Source: Eleginops maclovinus
Taxonomy: Eukaryota > Chordata > Actinopteri > Perciformes > Eleginopidae
Length of the DNA: 64,000 nucleotides
Assembly (NCBI RefSeq): GCF_036324505.1
Contig: NC_086354.1
Location: forward strand, 4,519,217 to 4,583,216
Direction of reading: 5' to 3'
The notes under the pieces were generated by a model. That model had not been told where the DNA came from, ran no database searches, and saw nothing but the letters and a program-made list of their open reading frames with translations. Position numbers and translations under genes: made by a program. This document shows, one piece after another, positions 1-10,300 of this stretch (positions within the stretch are counted from its first letter, which is position 1; each line of letters opens with the position of its first letter).

Positions 1-449
1 CTTTTACTAATAAACAAATCTCAATAGAACAGTACTAGTGTATTATTGTTATAAATAAGTAAGTAATATTGTGTTGTGTATGATATAAGACAATTACATA
101 AACATTGTATTTTAACTAACTCATTTGAGTGTGATGATTATGTGCGCTTGTTTTTTGGCCCGGGTGTCCCCTACTGAGGCGGGTCGGTTTGACTGACAAT
201 GCGTGGAGCTCATACACTCCGCCCCACTGGACACACAGGATATTGCTGGCGGTTGTACACAAACACACACTAGTTTGAAGCGGTGTGTTCCTCGGTTTCA
301 CTTGTCGTCCATTCCGGTTAATGCTGTTCATTTTGCAGAAAGAACAGCAATTTCACACATGACATTTTAACCCCTGGTGCTAAAACCATAACTGTAAGTA
401 GTTCTACAATATAAAGCTGAATGGAGCATTAGTATATCTGGTTAGCCTG

Positions 450-572
450 TCTGCTACAGTGGGCAGTCCGCGGTTGTAACGCACTGCTTAGCTAACGTGT
501 TGTGGTAAAGGTAACATTAGCTAATGCTAAACATACTAGTGACATTAGCTACATATTAGCTACATGCTAGAC
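450..572 (+). promoter_or_regulatory. probable mff 5' leader with GCTA/TTAGC cluster
   Basis: Just upstream of the proposed first mff codon there are repeated GCTA, TTAGC and CTAGC motifs (for example TAGCTAACG and ACATTAGCTA). The same kind of cluster sits beside exon 1 of three other plus-strand genes in the window. No TATA box was identified. The promoter role is inferred only from position. Confidence 0.3.
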
Positions 573-3500
573 ATGGCGTCAGGTGAGGATTTTCATTCAA
601 TGACATTGAGGCCATGTGACAACAACAGCTACACCTAATGTCAACGTTATGTCATTTCATGTAACACAACGTGAAATATATTATGTTTAAGTCATAGCTT
701 ATACACCCCCTACCTTCCATCATGTGGTAGGGCTTATATTTGGTTCCTCAATGGTACAAGCCCTTTTACACGGGCTACAGTATATTTTGGGCAGTATTAT
801 TAGACAAGCAACCAGTAAGCATGGACTAAAGTAAGGTTATTTTCATTATCAGCATACTGCTTTGTACTATAACACAAAATCAAGATGACATCAATGGTAT
901 CTTTAATGTTTACAGTCCAACTTGCATTTCAGTCAGACTTTCTTTCTGGGGATTATGTTAAATGTTTTTCCACATCTATTAATTGAATGTGTCTACAGGC
1001 CAGATGAGTGGGCCATACACTTCCCCCTCTGCAGAGGTGGCAGAGATGAGCCGCATCCATTATGAGTTGGAGTACACAGAGGGTATCAGCCAGAGGATGC
1101 GAATCCCTGATACCCTCAAGGTGGCTTCTGGGAACCATTCAGAGTCCCTACAATTTCAGCAGCCCCTGCCCATTCACACAACCATGATGCAGGTGCCAGA
1201 GAGGATCATCGTAGCAGGTCAGGATAGGACACGCACAACTCAGCATGGAGAGCTTAAAGTTGCACTAGGGTCAACAAACTGTTTGCATTTTACTCCTCTA
1301 ACAACCCTAACCTAACCCTTTTTATTTAACTGACCCTGTTCTCCACAGGTGATGATGGCGACTCAGAATTTTCTCGTCCTCGAGACTTGGATCTGATCCA
1401 ATCAATCCCTCCCATGGACCTCCTGAACATGAAGGCCCCCCCACGTATCCTCACTCTTGCGGAGCAGCCACTGGACTCTATGGAAACTGAACAAACTGCC
1501 GCTTCTCATAGCAATCCCAGCCAGGCGGTACGTTTTCATCTTTTTTTTTTTTTCAGTACAACTTATTGAATGAAAATTCCCTCCACTCAATCATATTAAT
1601 CAATACAATTTTATTTATATAGCCTTATATCACAAATAACACATTCTTATCACAGGGCTTTACAGTGTGTACAGCATAGAAAACCCTTTCCTAAGAACCA
1701 GCCACCGTTAAAGGAAGGACTTCCGTATACTCCTTTCCCACCAAGGCGGTTCCAGGGCCCAAGAAACCCACAATTGACGTGAAAAAAATTGATAGAAACC
1801 TCAGGGAGTAACAGAGGAGGGATACCTCTCCCAGGACGGACAGATGTGCAATGGATGTCTTGTGTATAGATTTGGAAAAAAACAAAAAAACATTGATAAT
1901 CGAAAGGACAAAAATGGTGATGTAAACATAGTACATAACAACATTGATCCAGGAGGATATCAACCATGACATCCATGTATCATGATCCAGACACATCCTT
2001 TAATACAGGCAATGTGCCATGTGGAAGACAAAAATAACTCTGTGAATTATACTTTTTAAAATTCTACTATTTCATTATTAGTACAGACAATGTATGAAAC
2101 CAACAAGCAAACTAAATTAGGAGACATTGGAGCGCATAGCTTATACAGAAAATAGCACACCTGTTTGTCATCCAGTTGCAGGATAAAAAAAAAAATGACC
2201 CTGGATGCTGAGACAGCTTTTTTGGGATATCGGTGCATAAAGATGGATAGAATAAGATAAAAAGAAAGAGAAGAAGAGAGGTGAACGGTAAATGCCCCCC
2301 AGAAGTTTAAATCAATAGCAGCATTACTAGTGGATGGCTCAAGACAAGCCTGAGCCAGCCCTAACATTAACACAAACATGAACCCCTGTCCACAGCAGAG
2401 AAGCCTGATACCTGAGGGCTCTGGCTCCCATTTCAGAACATAAGTTAGCCTTTCACAAATAGTGCTCTTTCTGCTATCTGAATATTGCATTTGTCCATAT
2501 TGCATTGCATGCAAAGTGTTTGCATGTATCAAATGGGGAAATTCAGGAGTTTATGAAGCAAAATATTTAGAAAGAAAAATAGTACAGATTCACACAAGGA
2601 TAAAAAATAAATGAATAGATATACAAATGATATACAGGTAAGTAACGGTTTTAAACAAACTTATAGAAGAAAAAATGATTGGGAATAAATTCTTAGATGG
2701 GCATGTACTATATACATTTTGAAGTCCGTATTGTGTTATATACACATGTATGTGGGCAGAAGAAAAGTGCAGATCAAAGTTATTGTTCAAACCGTGCAGG
2801 CTTTATGTGCAGTCCGGGTTATTGATCTTTTCTCCTCACTCGTAGGCTCACTTTCACTCCCGCTCTCGGAGGGAACGCAGTGCGAGTGAGAACATTCATG
2901 GCCGCCACAGCAGTCATAGAGGTGATGTGAGGTGAGCCCACATCTGAAATACTTGTTATATTATTGTGTGTGTTTTAAATAAACGTATTATATGTTTTGC
3001 TTATGTCACTTGTGTGTTGTATAAAACATCTTATATCTTTACCGTTTCTCTCCACTTACCTCTCCGCCAGTGTAACCCCTTCCCCTTCTGCCCCCCCAGT
3101 CCGGTTGTGTCCCCCCCTCTGTTCCCCTGAGGATGCGCAAATCCACATGTTTACAGCTGCCGGCTTCATGTCTTACATCCAGTCGACGACACGCCGGGCA
3201 TACCAGCAGGTCATCGAGGTGCTGGACGACACTCCCCGCAGGTGCTCTGTCTTTCTCTGTCCCTGTAATTCCTAGAAATCACTGTGTTCGGTTCCCCAGA
3301 ACAGACAGCTGGTCCTGGTGGTGGATTTCTAGGAAAAATCCTGAAATTAGGAATCTTTATGCTCCACACAAACAGCAAGCCTGTCGTGACATTTGCTAAT
3401 ATTCTGATATGACAATTCAGAAAGCTGGGGGTACATTATTATTGCGTAGTTTTGCTAGTTTGGTGTTGCGTATCTGCTGTTATTAAGGGTTTGGTGTTAA

Positions 3501-5314
3501 ACAACCCTGACAGACGGATCCCTACTGGAAAGGCTTTGAGTGTGAACATATAAAAATTTGCATATTTAAATATATGGAGTCTGTTTTGAAAGTTTTTTCA
3601 TTTTGTAACTGCAGGAGCCTCCCCTGCGACAGATAAAGTGGCTCATTTTATTCTCGGAAATCATATGACTGTGCAGGTGTGAGCTGGTCGGCTTTGAGTC
3701 TGTTATTATGTAAATATTAAATAATAAACCTAAAATCAATCATGTGTTTTGCAAATAGCATTTTATCTGTATTTATAATTCATTGAGGAATGATTACAGG
3801 CCTGCTCTTGTCACAGCCTTGTTACCTTTTATGGAAGCTTCCCAGGTGGAGCTGTAATGGAGGATAAAGGTATAAGATATAGGAGTTTCTGAAGCAAGGC
3901 AGCAAAATAGGGCTGAAATCTAAATGAATTGTACATTATAGTAACGTGATACACATTGAAATTGGGCTGTCATGATGTTTGTTCCGGTTTTTATCAATCT
4001 AACAGGGGATGTGCTGGCATTTTTCCCTAAACAAAAGTAACATGATAAGAACATTCTTGTGATTTCTCTGCCTGTGCTAATGTGAGACAGAAACCCTGTT
4101 AATGGAGGTATCTGAAGTAGTCAGGGTGATGACTTGTGTCATTGGTATCACACAGCATAACGCTCTTGTCCAACAACATTATCTGGGTGGATAAATGTGT
4201 GTTGGATTGTTTCTGTAGCTATGCAGAAAGCTGCTGAATTTCACTCATTTTAAGTATGTCACTGTTGTCATTATTCTAAATTGAGATATTTTGATCTTCA
4301 AAGGCATTACTTGCCATATGCACAATATCTACAGGGTAGGTGTTGATGTCCCAGGCTCCTCCAACACAAAACATACTTAACTTAAAGAAAAGAACAATAA
4401 ATAGTGTATAAACAGACATAATGGAAGTGCAAGTCAGTTGCAGCTATAAGGAAATAGAATACATATACAAAGATCAAGATAAAACAGAATGTTAAATGAA
4501 ATACTGTATTGCAGATTAAATGCTGTTATAATCTATAAATATGTGGATATATATTCACAGGTCTCACCTGGAGCTGGCTCTGGATACAAACCCTGATGAG
4601 TCTGGCCTAATGGACGCCTCGTCACTGCGGCGGCAGGTAATATGTCTCACACACCTAAATCTGTCGCTGATTTAGGCTGCTCTGGTGTACATATTCTGCT
4701 TGTTGCAAGTATTCTCTCCTATTTTTAGCTTCACTATCTACAACCCAATTGCAACAAAGGCATACTGACACAGCAAGTTTATGTATCACATCAGTCTGCT
4801 TACAGAGGCACGCCAGTAAGGAGCTACAACTGGCTTCTTTCATATACTGAGGTGTACACAAACATAACAATACATTACGAAATACAAGCAGTAATTACTT
4901 CATGGGGCCAGTAAGAAATGACTTGACGCCTTATATTATTGTTCTCCTGCTGTGGTTTTGGAGTTAAATGTAAGTTTGTTTGATATGTTGTAATTTTCCA
5001 ACATATAATCACACACAAATCAAAAGTAGTACTCCTTGTGTCTGTGTTGGTTTTAATTCTGATTTTGACATCATCTTGCATACTTTATACTTAACTTGAA
5101 AACCAAATAGTGGTAATCATTTGGATATACGTTGACCCTTATTTTAATTAGATAAAGAAATGTTTTTGTGGTCATTCTTCAGATTGTGAAGTTGAACCGG
5201 CGCCTGCAGCTGCTGGAGGAGGAAAACAAAGAGCGCTCCAAGCGAGAGGTGATCCTGTACTCTGCTACGGTGACATTCTGGCTCATCAACACCTGGATCT
5301 GGCTCCGGCGCTGA
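573..5314 (+). CDS. mff: mitochondrial fission factor (Mff), 7 coding exons
   Basis: Tail-anchored outer-membrane protein of mitochondria and peroxisomes that recruits the dynamin-like GTPase Drp1 for fission (family knowledge). Coding exons: 573-582, 999-1217, 1349-1527, 2846-2931, 3071-3241, 4561-4636, 5183-5314. Phases join cleanly to give 290 residues. The N-terminal Drp1-binding region carries the family signature EYTEGISQRMR and MQVPERI, followed by LDLIQS and an ILTL motif. A Ser/Arg-rich exon (RRERSASEN) holds a likely phosphosite region. The block STRRAYQQVIEVLDD follows. The last exon encodes a coiled coil (KLNRRLQLLEEENKER, about residues 250-268) and one C-terminal membrane anchor ending WIWLRR, which leaves only two basic residues behind the membrane. 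The start is taken at 573 because ATGGCGTCAG joins in frame to exon 2. An alternative ATG lies at 1004 inside exon 2. Alternative exons may be missed. Confidence 0.93.
1595..2540. repeat. dispersed teleost repeat in mff intron 3
   Basis: The stretch opens with the phrase CAATTTTATTTATATAGCC, which begins many interspersed repeats in fish, and continues with text that resembles common fish repeats (a GAGGGATACCTCTCCCAGGA segment and a GAGGGCTCTGGCTCCCATTT segment). It lies wholly between mff exons 3 and 4. Family and class are not assigned. The open frames inside it have no protein-like features. Confidence 0.45.
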
Positions 5315-5428
5315 GATTTGGACCAGACTGAGTCCCCAAAATACTGGAAGCCAAAGCAATTCCTTGTTAAATGTGCAACCATTGAAATACACTACTATCA
5401 GGAATACTTTATTTATCCCAAACTGGGA

Positions 5429-5434
5429 AATAAA
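5429..5434 (+). terminator. possible mff polyadenylation signal
   Basis: An AATAAA hexamer lies about 115 bp after the mff stop, and further A-rich hexamer-like sequence follows. A longer 3' UTR is equally possible, so this is a candidate only. Confidence 0.3.
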
Positions 5435-5678
5435 AATGTAATTAAAATAAAATGAAAAAATTCCCTAGACTTTACTTAACTTAGTCAACCACAGGAAACT
5501 ACAACAACATTCGCAAATGTCCTCCACGATACAGTACTCGTTCTAATCCTGCCAAGTTCTATTTGTGGATTCCACTTACAAATTTCAATCCTAGTGTTTT
5601 CAAGATATGATCGGAAGATGTATTCACCTGATATGCCGTAAAACAGCTCTATGCTGGCGTATCCGTTGTGTTTCTATG

Positions 5679-5720
5679 GAGGGTAGCTCTGCCACCCGAC
5701 TAGGTGGCAGAGCTACCCTC
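5679..5720. repeat. perfect 18-bp inverted repeat with 6-base loop
   Basis: Arms 5679-5696 and 5703-5720 are exact reverse complements (18 of 18) around the loop CGACTA. The arms are fairly GC-rich in an otherwise AT-rich stretch about 365 bp beyond the mff stop. It may be the fold-back core of a small DNA element or a hairpin in an extended 3' UTR. Nothing in the sequence decides between these. Confidence 0.75.
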
Positions 5721-7321
5721 GGCGTCTTTTACCACTTGAAATTGTCACTGTGCTCAAATTTCAAATAATTTTAAGTTTGACCTAGTTACCACTTACCCTT
5801 TGATGCGCAACCAATCAGATGAGAGCTGCGAGTAATGGCGCAATCTAGCAGAGAACTTAAGAAAACTTAATTGACTGTTTCACCTCAAAAACTTTGCGCA
5901 CAACCTTGCGGTGAGCAAAGTGAAATCGTGTTTCATTTGAATGCAGCTTGAGACAGTATAACATAACCAAAATGCATTCAAATCAAGATGTCACACCTTG
6001 ACATCTGGCCATAAAGTAGTTCTTATTGGGTACAATACCATTACATTTGAATATCTTTAAATATTCATGTATGGATTTCACTCTTGCTAGAGTCATTGAC
6101 ACTACAGCTGGATGTTTTCAAAATGTTAGCAGCTGCCTCGATGTGGAGAGCTGAACCAAGCTACAACACAGGTTCCTGTCGTACAAATATAATGTCCAAT
6201 GTGAATCCATGTTGAAGTTTGAGTCTGAGACTTCCTCCACTTCTCAAATACTGCACAGATGTTCACCTATGTGGGGCTGTACCAGATAGTTTAAAGCTTC
6301 ATTCATTGTTGTTACATTAACATTTTGAATCTACATTCGAATTGCCGATAAAGATTAGGCTACACCTGTATTATATTGAAAAGCCTCCCTAACTGTATGA
6401 TTATTTTGTGCAAATTCAAGCTAGGTAAATCCGATGTAAAAATGTTACACTGAGGCTTACCATCATTTATTGGTGAGCTCATACAAAACCTTTTTAGGTT
6501 CAGGAGAAAAATATTAAGAGGGGAACACAAGGATTCTAAACGTGTCATATTCACATCTAAGTCTAGAGATGCCATAACATTTACCCTGGATGTCCTGAAC
6601 TCCACATATGAACGTTTATGTACAGCCTATTGATGTAAATGTTGTACTTTGTCCTTTGTTTTTTTACTTTGGATTATGTAGCTAACATCTCAACACAAAT
6701 AGTTAGGGTGGAGTGCTAAGGCTCATCTGTGCAGTGATGTTTCTCCATGCAATTTCTACTGTTTAAAGGTTTTTGTAGTTCTTTTTTGTAAATAATTTGA
6801 GACTTGTGAATTACCCTAAGTTATATAACAGACTAAAAGCATGGATTGTGGTTTTATTCATTATACGGTGTGATATAAATCTTAGAGCTACTATGTGTAT
6901 GTGAATTAAATGGCAATGTATATAATATAATTTATCACATGCAAAAAACAAACTTTTTTTGTTAAACATACTACTTAAAGCTGGAGTTTAACTTTAATAT
7001 TTAACATTCTTTGTAATATATGAATACATTCATTGTTTGTTCATATATCTTTTCTGTAATAAATGATGGATGTCAATCTGGTCCACTTTGTGTTTTTAGC
7101 AATGCTGCCCCCTGCTGCTGTGCTGGGTGTAACACCAGGAAGATGTTCAGGGGATTTAACAGGACATTGTTTTTGTTTCGGTAAACTGAAGTCGATTTGA
7201 GCTGCCAAAGATCGCGAACACCCAATTAATTTGAGTCCAACCATAATTCAATACGTTTTTCTTCTCTTGTACCGGAATTATTCATAATCCATAAAGGCAG
7301 TGGTGGTGCTGCTCTGTGACA
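5721..7321. other. mff / FEN1-like intergenic region
   Basis: AT-rich sequence with no convincing exon on either strand. It holds mff 3' flanking sequence and the 5' flank of the FEN1-like gene. The short open frames here show no domain-like composition. Confidence 0.5.
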
Positions 7322-10300
7322 ATGGGCATCACCAAACTGGCAGATCTGATCCGTCAGGATGCTCCTGGTGCTATTTCTCATAAGGATATCAGTGACTACA
7401 CGGGTAATACCCCTCCTCATCTATCTTTATAATGTAGTGTATTGTTGATGTGTGTCCTAGCAAACGGCGATAGTTAAAAAGCTAAAGTTAGCATATAGCC
7501 ACCTGACTGCTAGTTAGCTTAGCTCACTTTGTTGTTAACTAGTAGCATTAAATACACCTGTAAACAGGTGGGAGAAGTACTCAGATCTTGTACTTGAGTA
7601 AAAGTCGAAGTACCAGAGTGTAGGAATACTCTGTTACAAGTAAAAGTCCTGTATTCAAAATGTTACTCAAGTAAAAGTACAAAAGTACTCATGCAAATTG
7701 GGGCTATATATATATATATATGATATGTTATGATTCCAACCATTGATGCGTTAAAGTGTTATCAAAGCTGGTAACGGTGTAGCTAGTTTTAGTTACTCTG
7801 TATTATTTCAAGGTCTTATTTACATGTTGTCTATATTTCACATCATTCATCCTCTACCAAATGTAGAGGAGTAAAAGTTGTAGTGGGGAAAAGTACAAAG
7901 CAGCAAACATTTGAAATACTCACTCAGTCTCTCAAAATTGTACTTACAGTAAGTACAGTAAATATACTTAGTTACTTTACGAGACTGCCTGTAAACCTGT
8001 TTACAAGTAGCACTAATGTCAATTCACTGATTTATCATAATTCACTTCATTTTTTAAAAATTAATGCAACAAAATTCCAATAATGTATACATTGTTACCA
8101 GTTGTGGAATGTATTTAAGAGTATTTACTCAAGTACTGTTCTAAAGTACCATTTTGACGTACTTGAGTATTTCCAATTATTGCTACTTTATACTCTTAGT
8201 TATCGATATTTCAGAGTTACTTTTTACATTTGAAAACACATGATATATACTCTGAAGAACCTAGTATAATTAAAAGGACTTTTCATTGACAAACTACAAA
8301 ATTCACTTGTAGTCATTGCATGTAACTATTTATTAGGGATAAAAACATGATGATAAAATCATTTTTAATAAAAAAAACACTGTGAAAGAACCATTCTGCA
8401 TATTATTTGTATTACTTTCAGTACATTTAGCTTATAATACCTTAACATATTGAATTTAGGACTTTTTCTTAAGTTAAAGTAAATATACGGCAGTCTTAAA
8501 ATACTCCTTTAGTGTTTTGAATTTTAGTTGCATTAATTTTAACTGATTATTACAATGCTGTCATGTAAATTAAGTACTTGAATGAATATGAATACCTTCC
8601 TCTGAAATATAGTGAAATAAATGTGTTGCAATGAAATAACAGTACTTTATACAACCATATTAACAATGTACTGATGTATCAATCAGAAAAAAGTTGACCT
8701 CCTAGGAAAACGTAATGAAAGAAAGGCCGATTCTGACTACATGGAGGTTGTGTTATAATGTGCTGATGATGCTTGTGCTGTGTTTCTCCCCACAGGAAAA
8801 GTAATCGCACTGGATACCTCGATTGTTGTGAACCAGTTCCGTGCAGCGACACCTTCGCTGAGGTGAGCTCCTCAAAGCTAAAAGTGAAGAAGCAGTTCTT
8901 AATTTTACAAATTATATATAAAAATAATTTACAACTTCCATCTCAGTTCATGGATCGTCCAGAAACATTCATTTGTACTTTTTAGGGCTGCACTTTCAAA
9001 AAAAATAAAAATGAAACACCTAATAAAACAAAGCAATTCAACACAAGTTCACCACAAACTGCATCTATAAAGTCGAATCAAGGCGTTCCCAACAAAACCG
9101 ATTTCTATTGTTTGGCCAGTGTATTTGTTCAAGATATTATTTATTTCCTGTGCGTAGCCCCCTGACAGGTCTCTTCTTCCGCACGCTCACCTTCCTGGAA
9201 CATGACATAAAGCCAGTCTTTGTGTTTGACGGAAAGCCTCCCGGGGAGAAGACCGCTGTTGTAAGTGACACCTATACTAAACATATCCTCCTTATATCTA
9301 TATCAAGGAAGTGAAAGTGAATTCAATAGGCCAGCCAACACCTGTAGTGTGATACAGAAGAAGGCCACTCACGCTTACCTAAATGTCTTGTTTACCCTGC
9401 AGCTTGAGAAGCGAGCTGAGGCCGCTGGTTGGAGCTCCCCGAACCGCACAGGCAAAGGTACACCTGCACAGAGTGGCTTAGCTGAAGGGCTTACTTAAGG
9501 GTGTTGCACAAAATCAAGCTAAATGTTTCCTAACTTAGGTAATACCTAAGTTAGGAAACATGCCTTTGTAGGCCAAAGTATGGCAAATAATTGCAAAATA
9601 ATAGAAGAAAAAGAAACTAAATTGTAAGATGAAGATGAGATTATACTTCTTGAGAAATCCAATACAAAAAATTATTTCGATCCGCAGATCACACTCAATA
9701 ATTCAATTGAACTTCAATATTCAAGGCGACATTTTAAGAAAACCTTAAGGAGGAGACTTCCCTGTAGTGTATTGTATAGGTTTCTGCGCATGTAGATGGT
9801 CTGCAAAGGTAAAAATCCCAGTGTGCATTGGTGTCTAAACTACGGCCCAGGGGCCAAATGTGGCCATTTCAATTGTTCCGCAGCAAATTCTAAAAGTATA
9901 ATGGAGTAAGGCCCACACATGAAACTTGTGCTTGTCTTATATTGAACTTCTTAAATATATCTAAAAATATATATCATGAGTTAATAAGAAAACATTTTCA
10001 AACAAATCATAGTTGATCAAATAAAGCCCAATAACTAATGCATAACAAACTTGAAATATACCCTTCATATTTCCCCTTATTATAAACAATTTGAGGCTTC
10101 TGTTTAGGCTAAGGGGCGGGATATCTTTAAGCAGTTGACCGATCACAACATAGCCAGCCAGCTAACCAATCAGAGCAGACTGCAGTACAGGCAGTATGAG
10201 AAAAATAAAGAGCTTTTTGAACATTAAAGCATGGAGACATGTCCCAGTAGAGACACTTAATACAAATAAGAACCTGAGAATGATCACAATTGGGCCCCTT

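Noticed and set aside
1650..2532. Minus-strand frames of 101, 108 and 158 codons
   Set aside because: They lie inside an mff intron in an interspersed repeat and show no family features.
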